64,000 nt of DNA from Acidobacteriota bacterium (lineage in GTDB: Bacteria; Acidobacteriota; Terriglobia; Terriglobales; Acidobacteriaceae): NCBI GenBank assembly GCA_003224905.1, contig QIAA01000043.1:1-64000 (forward strand). Reading direction: 5' to 3'. The notes under the pieces were generated by a model, which did no database searches, was not told the origin of the DNA, and saw only the letters and a program-made list of their open reading frames with translations. A program made the position numbers and the translations under genes. Shown piece by piece: positions 27,904 through 35,971 of the stretch; within the stretch, counting starts at the first letter, position 1; every line of letters begins with the position of its first letter.

Positions 27904-28434
27904 TCACCCTACTGCCGGTACCGTGAACGAAGGTTCGGTCGGCTCCGTCACGTTTTCATCGCGTTCCCAACCCTCGTTCTCCAACTTGATGTGCTGGATA
28001 GCCACCGCATTGGCATTGGCATCCAGGTCGGGCGTCGCCTGATACTCCGACACCCAGCAGCGATAGACTTTGTAGGCGATGGCCAATTGACCAGCTTCGT
28101 TGTATACCTCGATGGTGATGTCCTTGCGGAAGTCCTTGAGCGAGATCTCGGCGCCCAGTCCAGCTTTGATGTGCCATACTTTGTTGGCCCACTTTTCAAA
28201 TTCCAAGTCATGAGTGACGCCGCGCTCCAGCGTGATGGCGTCATATTCTGTACGCCCCGGTGACTTGCGGCTGCTCGAGGGGTCCCCACCTTCGCGGTGT
28301 TTCACCACTTCGGTGGTGCGCTTGAGCATCCCGCACTTGCTGACGCCGGCGACGTATTTGCCGTCCCACTTGACCCGAAATTTGAAATTCTTGTAAGGAT
28401 CGAAGCGTTGCGGATTGGCAGTAAACTGCGCCAT
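27904..28434 (-). CDS. Tail tube protein (gp19 / Afp1-like)
   Basis: 176 residues, typical for the T4 gp19-like tube subunit. Visible signatures are FKFRVKWDGKYVAGVSKCG near residues 18-36, the loop RKSPGRTEYDAITLERGVTH, and a C-terminal CWVSEYQATPDLDAN, shared with CIS tube proteins. Hexameric rings of this protein form the inner conduit that carries the payload. Only one tube gene is present in the operon, against two (Afp1 and Afp5) in the Serratia Afp. It lies 12 bp after the sheath gene. Confidence 0.93.
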   Translation of the reverse strand: MAQFTANPQRFDPYKNFKFRVKWDGKYVAGVSKCGMLKRTTEVVKHREGGDPSSSRKSPGRTEYDAITLERGVTHDLEFEKWANKVWHIKAGLGAEISLKDFRKDITIEVYNEAGQLAIAYKVYRCWVSEYQATPDLDANANAVAIQHIKLENEGWERDENVTEPTEPSFTVPAVG

Positions 28435-28446
28435 GAGAATTCCTCC

Positions 28447-30072
28447 TTACGTCGCGATCTGGCCAGCCATTTGTTGGATCTTGACCACCACAAATTCAGC
28501 GGGTTTCAGAGGGGCAAAGCCAACCAGGATGTTGACGATGCCCAGATTGATGTCGTTCTGCGTCGTAGTTTCCTTGTCGCACTTCACAAAATAGGCTTCG
28601 GCCGGCGTCTTTCCCTGGAAAGCGCCCTGGCGGAAGAGGTTTTGCATGAAGGCGCCGACGTTGAGCCGGATCTCGGCCCACAAGGGTTCGTCATTCGGCT
28701 CGAATACCACCCACTTCAGAGCGCGGTAGAGGCTCTCCTCAAGAAAAAGAGCTGTACGCCGCACGGGTATGTACTTCCATTCCGAGCCCGCCTCATCATT
28801 GCCCTGCATAGTGCGAGCCCCCCAGATCACGTTTCCGTAGACTTTAAAGTTACGAATGCAATTGACTCCCAACTGATTCAGGCGGCCGTTCTGAGCATCG
28901 TTGAGTGGAACGGCAACGCCTGAAGCGCCCACCAGATTCGCGTCAGTTCCTGCCGGTGCCTTCCACACTCCCCGCGTCCCATCCGTGCGGGCATAGATGC
29001 CGGCAACAAAACCGCAGGGTGGGTAGTAGCTGGGGCGATTCTCATTCGCCGGGTCGGGCGCCTGCACCCAGGGATAGTAGAAAGCGGCGTTCTTACCTGT
29101 TGCCGGAGGACCGCTGAGGTTGTTGGGATTAGTAACGCCCGGATCGGAGTCGGCGATGAGGAAAGCCCGCCGAGGCTCGCAATATTTTTCTAGGTCATCA
29201 ATGGTTGTCTGCACGATCTCACCGGGAACGCAGAGGAGATTGAACAGATCAATCTGGTCGAGCAAAGTCTTCGCGGCCGAGACCCCTGTGTCGAAAGCAT
29301 TTCCAGTAGCTGTATTGGTGCTCGGGAGCAAAACCGGCCCATCCTCACCGCCTGTGAGTTTGGGAGAAGGGAGTGCGGTATCGCCAGGAACGGTGGTGCC
29401 TGTCACCGCAACAGTGACGAAGCTGGACTGCTTGTTGATCACGTCCGCCACATAGCGTCCTTTGGGGTCAGGGTTTAGGATGCCGAGGTTCTCGTACGAT
29501 TCGACCACCGCTTCGGATGTGGCGCCTGCGGGTGCATAGACAACCTGAATTCGAAAACGCCCGGTGCTGCCACTCTGATTTTTGAGAGCGATGCCATAAT
29601 CTTTTGACCAGGCGCCGGGGTTGACGGCATTAGCTGGGTTCCCATCGGACCCGACCGTTCCAGCTGTGAATGTCAGAGCACCGACTGATACGGAACCGGG
29701 AGCAGTGGGAGGTGGCGGAGCTGGAGTTGGTGTTGGAGTCGGAGTCGGAGTCGGAGTCGGCGTCGGTGTTGGAGTCGGCGTCGGTGTTGGAGTCGGAGTC
29801 GGAGTGTCGACCAGGCGCACGATATATGCCTGTTGCCCTCCATTGATAAAAAATTGTGAGACGGCGTATCCCAAATATGGGCTGCGGGCGTCGAAGCCGC
29901 CATACATGCGCTCGAAATCCGCCCAACTAAACACCAAACCGGCATATTTCGTTGGTCCCCTAGGGGCCCATCCCACAAACACAGTGATCGACGTCGCCAC
30001 ACCAGTGATCGTGCGTACGCCGCTCGGAATTTCTTCGATGTAAACTCCGGGATAGGAAAGTGCGACTGGCAT
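28447..30072 (-). CDS. Contractile tail sheath protein with Thr-Pro repeat
   Basis: 541 residues. The N terminus (SYPGVYIEEIPSGVRTITG, then TSITVFVGWAPRG) and the block YGGFDARSPYLGYAVSQFF are classic sheath features; the C-terminal part (IRNFKVYGNVIWGART, then KWVVFEPNDEPLW, then EFVVVKIQQMAGQ) supplies the conserved core that drives contraction. Residues 90-117 are fourteen Thr-Pro dipeptides inserted before a variable domain (118-300) likely exposed outside the particle. The ATG at 30072 has an excellent ribosome site (AAGGAGG, 5 bp away), stronger than those of the other genes, fitting the high copy number needed. One sheath gene is seen, against three in Afp. Confidence 0.95.
   Translation of the reverse strand: MPVALSYPGVYIEEIPSGVRTITGVATSITVFVGWAPRGPTKYAGLVFSWADFERMYGGFDARSPYLGYAVSQFFINGGQQAYIVRLVDTPTPTPTPTPTPTPTPTPTPTPTPTPTPAPPPPTAPGSVSVGALTFTAGTVGSDGNPANAVNPGAWSKDYGIALKNQSGSTGRFRIQVVYAPAGATSEAVVESYENLGILNPDPKGRYVADVINKQSSFVTVAVTGTTVPGDTALPSPKLTGGEDGPVLLPSTNTATGNAFDTGVSAAKTLLDQIDLFNLLCVPGEIVQTTIDDLEKYCEPRRAFLIADSDPGVTNPNNLSGPPATGKNAAFYYPWVQAPDPANENRPSYYPPCGFVAGIYARTDGTRGVWKAPAGTDANLVGASGVAVPLNDAQNGRLNQLGVNCIRNFKVYGNVIWGARTMQGNDEAGSEWKYIPVRRTALFLEESLYRALKWVVFEPNDEPLWAEIRLNVGAFMQNLFRQGAFQGKTPAEAYFVKCDKETTTQNDINLGIVNILVGFAPLKPAEFVVVKIQQMAGQIAT
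29722..29805 (-). repeat. Thr-Pro codon repeat in the sheath gene (14 units)
   Basis: An 84-bp run of imperfect 6-bp units (mostly GGAGTC or GGTGTT/GGCGTC on the plus strand) encodes fourteen Thr-Pro dipeptides. The synonymous variation between units suggests selection at protein level in addition to slippage. Frame is preserved by gain or loss of units. Confidence 0.95.
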
Positions 30073-30238
30073 CGATCCTCCTTCCGGGCAAGACCTTCAC
30101 GGCCCCACCACTGGTTAGTACCTGTTGACCCTGTCAGACGACTGTGCGATACCGGGGGAAACTGCGTCGCAGGTATTCAAACGTAAGTAGAAATCTGGCG
30201 CTAGGAATTTGTTGCACACGGAATAGCAGTTTGTTGCG
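30073..30238 (-). promoter_or_regulatory. Upstream region of the sheath gene with direct repeats and strong ribosome site
   Basis: The gap between the AraC-type regulator and the sheath gene. GGAAGGAGGATCG directly precedes the sheath ATG. Two identical TTTGTTGC octamers (plus strand 30208-30215 and 30230-30237) lie 22 bp apart, near two helical turns, as expected for an AraC-family dimer site. I could not place a convincing -35/-10 pair. Confidence 0.45.
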
Positions 30239-31045
30239 CTAGTGCTTCAGAGATTCCGGCGGAAACAGCAACAGCTGGCTGGGCTCGCTCTCCGCGCGGA
30301 AATGCGAAGGCGACATCCCAAACTGCTTGCGGAACATGCGCGCAAAATAGGAGAGATCGTTGAAGCCCACAACGAAGGCCGCTTCCGTTACCGACGCATG
30401 CGTGTCCTTCATCAACTGAGCCGCACGTTGCACTCGTAGTTTTACGACGAAGTCCCGAAAGGTGAGTCCATTTTCCCGCTTGAAATTTCGGCTGAATTGA
30501 AATGGGCTCAAGCGGCAGAGTCTGGCCGCAGTTGCCATGCGTATTTTTTCCTGATAGTTCGCTTCTATATACGAGACGGCGGGAGCGAGATGGCCGAACG
30601 TTGAAGACTTTTCCAGCAGACCATTCTCCATGGATGCGAGCGAAGTCCTCGCTGCGGAGAATGCCTCTTGAGAGCGGCTCAGCCTGCGATCAATGTTTGC
30701 TAGACAGCTGCAAAGATTTCGCACCGGCAGGGGCTTGACCAGGTAGTCCCAAACGCAACAACGCAGGGCCCACGAAGCAAGGCTTTCGCTGTGGTGCTCT
30801 GTAAGCATCACTATGGGAAGCGAACTGTGCCGGTGTTTAATATCGACCAGGGCCTCGAGGCCGCAAGGATCGGGATTGTCATATTCGAAGCAAACCGCCC
30901 ACGGGAGCCAGTTTCGGATGGCGGGAAGGATATCGGAAATTCGATTGACTCGAAACCGCTTATATATCTTCGGCAAGCTGCTGCACAAATCTGGCTCCCC
31001 AGGGCGAGTACGGAGATCGATCCACAAGATGCTCCGCGCCGACAT
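30239..31045 (-). CDS. Receiver-like / AraC-type transcriptional regulator
   Basis: 268 residues. Residues 1-125 look like a response-regulator receiver domain, with D56 in FEYDNPD as possible phosphorylation site, T82 in MLTEHH, and K104 in LVKPLP; the usual acidic pair near the N terminus is reduced to D10. Residues 150-255 are an AraC-type double helix-turn-helix (AARLCRLSPFQFSRNFKREN, then VTEAAFVVGFNDLSYFARMF, then FGMSPSHFR). No histidine kinase lies nearby. The position directly upstream of, and in the same direction as, the sheath gene makes it the likely controller of the eCIS operon. Confidence 0.82.
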   Translation of the reverse strand: MSARSILWIDLRTRPGEPDLCSSLPKIYKRFRVNRISDILPAIRNWLPWAVCFEYDNPDPCGLEALVDIKHRHSSLPIVMLTEHHSESLASWALRCCVWDYLVKPLPVRNLCSCLANIDRRLSRSQEAFSAARTSLASMENGLLEKSSTFGHLAPAVSYIEANYQEKIRMATAARLCRLSPFQFSRNFKRENGLTFRDFVVKLRVQRAAQLMKDTHASVTEAAFVVGFNDLSYFARMFRKQFGMSPSHFRAESEPSQLLLFPPESLKH

Positions 31046-31153
31046 ACTTGTTCTCCTGCGACGCCACGGACCTTGGTTTGAAGGAGGCTAAACCAGGGCG
31101 TTAGTCATGCAGCGCTTGCCTGGCGTTGGCAAACGTTCGCAAGTTAGGGGAAG

Positions 31154-32023
31154 CTATGCGGCCATGACAGTGGGATCAGGAGCATTGGTGGCCCCTGCCC
31201 ACAAATAGTTACCCTGAACATCCACGTACCAGTAGGAATTACCGTTTACGCGCTCTCCGGCCTCAAACTTAGAGATTTGAACTTCCGTGTGCGCCGGAAT
31301 CACACAAACAACCTGGGCCGTCGTGAGCGGTTGTGCCCGCCTCAGGTTTACGTTCCGGATCGTGAGCACTACTTTCTTTTTTGCAAGATTTTGCGTGGCT
31401 ACGGTAGCAATGGAAATTGCGTGATCTAACGGAATTGCGGGCATTACCGCGACTGCCGGAGCTGACGGGCTCAACGTTCCTCCCTCGATCGCGGGCTGGG
31501 AGGCTACTGATGGCGTTACTGCTAGCGCAGGTGTAGTGGGTACTTGTTTAATAAGTTCGCCGATTTCCAACCAATTTCCCGGACACGTTTTGGAAGCTCG
31601 AATCTGGTGATGGCGGATCACGTGGGAATCATCCCGGGGAATGTCCCAGCGCGCAGCGATCTGACCGATCAGCGTGGCGCTCGCTGTGAGCTGCGCCAGC
31701 GGCCAAACGTCGTCCGGCCGCCCCTCATGCTCAATTCCAATGGTGTAAAAATTTGGGTTCACTCTTTGCTTCAACAATGACCAGGCGGGATTGACCACGA
31801 TACCTGCATGGAAGGCAGTGTCGTTCTCATCCACGTATTGATGGATTTCACCGTCGCGCGAGATGCCGTAGTGTGCCGACTTTTGCGTGCTCGGATTACG
31901 GAAAAGGCCTTCGCCGGCAGCAAAGCTCCCGTCCATGATATGAATGACGATTGCTTCGGGACGCAACCCGAAGGGCCGTCCTTTACGGAAATTGGAACTC
32001 GGACAACCAATCCATTGGATCAT
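31154..32023 (-). CDS. N-acetylmuramoyl-L-alanine amidase with SH3-like tail
   Basis: 289 residues. The Amidase_2 (T7 lysozyme/PGRP-like) domain spans 20-160, with likely zinc ligands H28 (VIHIMDG), H138 or H139 (VIRHHQ) and C147 (TCPGN), plus E98 in IGIEHEG. A Pro/Ala linker (about 160-220) leads to an SH3-like domain (LTIRNVNLRRAQPLTTAQVV, then GNSYWYVDVQGNYLWAG). No signal peptide is seen, as with phage endolysins. It would cut the glycan-peptide bond in peptidoglycan. Placement 8 bp after the membrane-protein gene and upstream of the eCIS suggests a part in particle release or in crossing the wall. That role is inferred. Confidence 0.85.
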   Translation of the reverse strand: MIQWIGCPSSNFRKGRPFGLRPEAIVIHIMDGSFAAGEGLFRNPSTQKSAHYGISRDGEIHQYVDENDTAFHAGIVVNPAWSLLKQRVNPNFYTIGIEHEGRPDDVWPLAQLTASATLIGQIAARWDIPRDDSHVIRHHQIRASKTCPGNWLEIGELIKQVPTTPALAVTPSVASQPAIEGGTLSPSAPAVAVMPAIPLDHAISIATVATQNLAKKKVVLTIRNVNLRRAQPLTTAQVVCVIPAHTEVQISKFEAGERVNGNSYWYVDVQGNYLWAGATNAPDPTVMAA

Positions 32024-32031
32024 GTCGCCTC

Positions 32032-33105
32032 CTATCCGACGGCGGTCAGATCACCGCGCTCGCCGCTGAGCCATGTCGGACGAGGGCCGTCACCAGCTAA
32101 AGCTGACGACCTTGTATCGCTGCCGCCCGATGCTGCCTGCCGTTGATTACGCTGTAAGTCGTCCTTCTGAGAGAGCGACGATCTGAGTTTGAGCAGATCC
32201 TTGAGCACGTTGTACCAGAAGGGCGCGCCCAGGCTTATTAATAGGACGGACAGGATCATTCCCGGCGCCTTTCTCCAATCCTTCAGCCGTTGTAGCCATC
32301 CTCTAGGATTGTCACCGGGAACAGTTATCAACGCCGTGCTATTCAAAAGGTTGTAAAACGGTTTCGGGTCAAGGTTTGCGTTTGCTGCGTTTTGTGGGGA
32401 CTGGGTCTTTTCCGAGAACTGCTTTGTCGCCTCGCTCACTATGGTGTTTCGGAATTGATCGTCGATCCATAGGCGATCTGCTATCGCGATCATGTCTAGT
32501 TGCACGGCCAGAACCACCAATATCGAAACACCTATCGTGATCCAGTGTGTATAGGTTGTGAATCGCTGGCTCACGCGATCAATGGTCTGATCGAACCACG
32601 AGTTTACGCGCGCCACAAAGTCGCTGGGCGCCTCGTGCAGAATGGCCAGCCCGTCGCGCAGGTGGTTCGAAAGTTCCGGGTTGGACGCCTCCAGCTGCAG
32701 GGATATCGCGCGAATATTCTTGAGCGCTTGGTCAGGATCCGTGATTCCACCCTCTTCCAACGCCTTCTTGAGGGCGTCGTGGGCGTCAACTTCGAGTTTC
32801 TGGGCACCGGTTCCACTCGCAAAGTCCAGCAACAGCTTGGTGAATTCTTCGCGGTGAATGACGGTGCCTAACTTGCGCTTTCCTTCTGCGATCAGCGGAT
32901 GCCTCAACAAACCATCGGCAATTTTTTGGGCGTACTCTTGGGTAGGAATGCCGAGTTGTAGCAGCAGGTCCGCCAGGCCGGAGCGCAAATGCCTGCCCCG
33001 CCTGCTGCCGATATTAGTGATGGCCTGCGTTATTACCGTCACCGCCATACTGAATAGCAACAACACGGTCGTAACACCGATCAGTACGTCCAGCGTTTTG
33101 AGCAT
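32032..33105 (-). CDS. Membrane protein of unknown function upstream of the eCIS
   Basis: 357 residues from the ATG at 33105, which has GGGAG 8 bp upstream; a longer frame exists but lacks a ribosome site. Three likely membrane helices lie at 5-29, 188-209 and 282-300, with a charged helical domain of about 150 residues between the first two. The C-terminal motif SLGAPFWYNVLKDLLKLR is one I recall from unnamed bacterial membrane proteins. No enzymatic motif is seen. It is 8 bp upstream of the amidase gene. A membrane anchor or sensor for the particle, analogous to the membrane partner of Streptomyces CIS, is possible but not shown by sequence. Confidence 0.65.
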   Translation of the reverse strand: MLKTLDVLIGVTTVLLLFSMAVTVITQAITNIGSRRGRHLRSGLADLLLQLGIPTQEYAQKIADGLLRHPLIAEGKRKLGTVIHREEFTKLLLDFASGTGAQKLEVDAHDALKKALEEGGITDPDQALKNIRAISLQLEASNPELSNHLRDGLAILHEAPSDFVARVNSWFDQTIDRVSQRFTTYTHWITIGVSILVVLAVQLDMIAIADRLWIDDQFRNTIVSEATKQFSEKTQSPQNAANANLDPKPFYNLLNSTALITVPGDNPRGWLQRLKDWRKAPGMILSVLLISLGAPFWYNVLKDLLKLRSSLSQKDDLQRNQRQAASGGSDTRSSALAGDGPRPTWLSGERGDLTAVG

Positions 33106-33907
33106 TGTGATATCTCCCGCGGCGTTTCCTGCTTGTGACGCAGTCACTTCGTCCAGAAATAGTTCGCTTCATAGCTTCAGCGGCATTCGTTAGGCTAAAT
33201 CCCAGAACACGTAAAGAGTTCTTGTTGAATCTGATTTTCCGTTGAAAAGCAATTTGGGTGGACCACGGCAAATGCCAGAGAGGAAGCATCTGCCGAAGCT
33301 TTATCTGCAAATGCCAAAGACGTGGCCATGCTGTTCCCGTTCAGACGATCAGCACTTATTGGAATGAACCAGCTCCCGGCGCAGAGCACGGCACGGAGAC
33401 TTGCATCCTGAGCGGCCCCGTCGTTGAACTAATTCACTCCTGCGTATCCGGACGCACGCCCAGCACCCAAAACTTGGGTATGCGACAATGCGCCTTCCTG
33501 ACGGATGGTGCCGAAACGCAGAGAGAACCAGTCACGTAGATAGCTAGCTCAGCCTTGCCGAACTCATGGCGTGGGATTCTCGACTTAAGGGAAGCGGGGA
33601 GGGTTACTCCCCGGGAAGCGATTAACGCAATTATCCTGATAGCTGGAAGATTGTCAAGAAAAAAAGAGGAGAGCGATCGTCTGATGTCCTGGAAGGTGGC
33701 CAAAGACAGCAACATTGACTACTTGGCGGAGGTGGAGACTTCGGCTTGACAGTGGAAATCGTCGGAAACGGTGCACGTATTCCCGTGTGACCAAGAAGTT
33801 GGCCGCCGCGATGAATGAGCGTGCTCCCGCATGTCGCGCATTTACCCATCATGGCCGGACGATTGGCAGGCGTGATTGTTGGCGCGGCGTTGGTCATGCT
33901 GTCTTTT
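33106..33907. other. Region without a supported gene; includes upstream DNA of the eCIS locus
   Basis: Short frames only, none with family signatures. The part near 33106-33300 would hold the promoter of the membrane-protein/amidase pair, but I could not identify one with confidence. The part near 33700-33907 may be the eroded 3' end of the FG-GAP pseudogene to its right. Confidence 0.4.
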
Positions 33908-34533
33908 TCACCACAGCAACAACAATAGGAGAGTCGCAGTCTTTTTCTCCAGGGACCTTCCCCGGCGGCGTGGGGAAACACAGGCCGGTGGATGGAACCG
34001 GTGAAGGCGGAGTGGAAACATGCTCGAAACCAACGCGGAGATAGCGGCGGATTTGCGCGCGGTAAGATCCGTTTCAAGAATGGAGGTCACGCCGGGCAGG
34101 ATCCTCAGGCCCGTCTGATGGCCGTGATCACTGAAGGAACCGTCACCATCATTGTGAAACACCCCATAGGTTTGGCGACGCAAAAAGGGTGACGATCACG
34201 TCCGGCTTTCCATCATTATCGTAGTCTTAAAGAAAGATAACGGCCCGCCATCCATAAACAATCCAGCGCCTGCCTCCAATCCTACTTCGCTGAAAGTGCC
34301 GTCATGGTTATGTGGAGCAGATGCTGCTGCATGCCGTCATTGGCGACGTAGATGTCTGTGAACCCGTCGCCGTCGTAGTCGGCGAATGCCACTCCCGGGC
34401 CATGCCCCTTCTTTTCGGTAATATTGTCACCATCTGTCACGCGAATTCTCCGAGGGGAGGGACTATCAACCAACAAAAGGCATCTGTTTTCCGAATTCAC
34501 GCTGTCCGGCAAGAAGCCTCCCCAGCGGCCCAA
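33908..34533 (-). pseudogene. Remnant of an FG-GAP/VCBS-repeat (CRTAC1-like) protein
   Basis: Pieces of one protein appear in different frames. HGPGVAFADYDGDGFTDIYV followed by ANDGMQQHLLH ends at a stop. A shifted frame continues HDGTFSEVGLEAGAGLFMDG. The following base run reads DYDNDGKPDVIVTLFASP in another frame, and a further shift gives YGVFHNDGDGSFSDHG. This order (calcium-binding DxDxDG loops alternating with NDGDGxF) is that of the FG-GAP propeller in ASPIC/UnbV-type secreted proteins. At least three frame disruptions and missing ends make it non-functional. Boundaries are approximate. Confidence 0.75.
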
Positions 34534-34552
34534 GAAGACTGGTGCGGCTTGC

Positions 34553-35953
34553 TCACGTCATCACGGGCTGTTTCCGTGGGTGAATGTTGTGGTTAAGACG
34601 GAAGAAATTATTTGGGTCGTAATGCGACTTTATGGCCGCCAGGCGCTCCCAGTGTTCACGATAGGCCTCGGGAACGCGATCGCTTTCGTCCGCGCTCATA
34701 AAGTTGACGTAAACACCGGGAGTCATGGCGGGGCGCAGTTCTCGAAACAGATTTCGTACCCAGGAGATGTTCGCAAGATCTTCGGAAAGATCGGCCCAGT
34801 TCCCCAGCAGGTTTACTACAAATGGTGAGCTCCGGTCGCCGAACGCGGTCTCGCTTGCGGCGACTCGGCTCGCGGCGCCGCCGAGATACGCAAGTTCAAT
34901 CTGAGTCAGTGGCGAGGGGAGCGCAGCAAGGGCATTAATCATGTCGTCGATGCTAGAGTCGTCGAGGGATTTGAAATAGCCGGACTTCGTGTAATAGCGG
35001 CGGCCGGAGGGGAATTCATGGTCGGCCATCGTCTGCAGATCCAAGTAAGACATCACCCTTCTGCCGGAACCCACGAGATTCCCGACGGACAATGCCTGAC
35101 CAAGGTAGCGGTGACCCTCGTCAGGATCGCCAGTCCAAAGCACCGATTGGCTCAGAACGGGGCGTCCCCTTAGCTGCGCAGGAACACTCTCCATCTGCGG
35201 TGCGAGGCGCAGCGAAACATTCCATTTCAGATCCTCTGGTGCGCCTGGCATGAAGTCTCTCCAGTGCCGCAGCACGGGAGCGATGTCGTTTACCGCACAC
35301 ATTGCCTCTCCGAGGACTACGGAGCTTAGGGGATGAAGCCCGGCTTCGAACTCAACGACCACGCCGAAGTTGCCACCGCCGCCGCGCAGTGCCCAGTAAA
35401 GCTCGGGATTGTCTTTCGAATTGGCTCGGACGAGTGAGCCATCGGGCGTGACCACGGTGAAGCCCTGAACATTGTCACAGGACAGTCCGAAACGGCGAGT
35501 GAGCCAGCCGAATCCTCCCCCCAGAATCAAGCCAGCGGCCCCGGTGTGGGAAACGACGCCAGCCGGAAATACAAGGCCGTGTTTTTGAGTGGCGGTGTCC
35601 ACTGTGCTGAGGAGGCAACCTCCCGCAAAGCGGGCGCGACGGGATGCGGGATCCACAATGACTTCTCGCATTCTCGACAAGTCGATCACGAGGCCGCCAT
35701 CGCAAGTGCTGTAGCCGGCGAGGCTGTGTCCGCCGCAGCGCACGGCAGTAAGGACTTTGTTATTGGCTGCGCTCCGAACGGCAAGCTGAACATCGGGGAT
35801 ATCGGCACAACGGGCGATAAGCGCCGGGGTGCGAGCCACCATGCGGTTCCAGATGCCTCGAGCAGCTTCGTAACTGTGGTCGCCAGGGCGAATCAGTTCC
35901 CCGTGGAACCGAGCTTTCAGCGAAGAGTAGAGATCATCAATCGCCGTGCTCAT
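34553..35953 (-). CDS. FAD-linked oxidase with berberine-bridge C-terminus
   Basis: 466 residues. The PCMH-type FAD domain (40-220) shows VRCGGHSLAGYSTCDGGLVI, where H76 is the expected covalent FAD attachment, then GAAGLILGGGFGWLTRRFG and LRGGGGNFGVV. The C-terminal SHYDPNNFFRLNHNIHP is the BBE motif. The second Cys link of bicovalent family members is not visible, so flavin is probably attached once. Such enzymes oxidise alcohols, sugars or amines with oxygen. No signal peptide is seen. It is the last gene of the nine-gene run, 18 bp after the permease gene. The substrate is unknown. Confidence 0.87.
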   Translation of the reverse strand: MSTAIDDLYSSLKARFHGELIRPGDHSYEAARGIWNRMVARTPALIARCADIPDVQLAVRSAANNKVLTAVRCGGHSLAGYSTCDGGLVIDLSRMREVIVDPASRRARFAGGCLLSTVDTATQKHGLVFPAGVVSHTGAAGLILGGGFGWLTRRFGLSCDNVQGFTVVTPDGSLVRANSKDNPELYWALRGGGGNFGVVVEFEAGLHPLSSVVLGEAMCAVNDIAPVLRHWRDFMPGAPEDLKWNVSLRLAPQMESVPAQLRGRPVLSQSVLWTGDPDEGHRYLGQALSVGNLVGSGRRVMSYLDLQTMADHEFPSGRRYYTKSGYFKSLDDSSIDDMINALAALPSPLTQIELAYLGGAASRVAASETAFGDRSSPFVVNLLGNWADLSEDLANISWVRNLFRELRPAMTPGVYVNFMSADESDRVPEAYREHWERLAAIKSHYDPNNFFRLNHNIHPRKQPVMT

Positions 35954-35971
35954 GTCGATTCTCAGTTCCCA

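Noticed and set aside
29722..29805. Regular short repeats considered as a CRISPR or VNTR-type noncoding array
   Set aside because: The units are 6 bp without spacers and stay in frame as Thr-Pro codons of the sheath gene.
3274..30072. Locus considered as a prophage
   Set aside because: No capsid, terminase, portal, integrase or head genes; the presence of DUF4157, DUF4255 and Afp15-like ATPase fits an eCIS.
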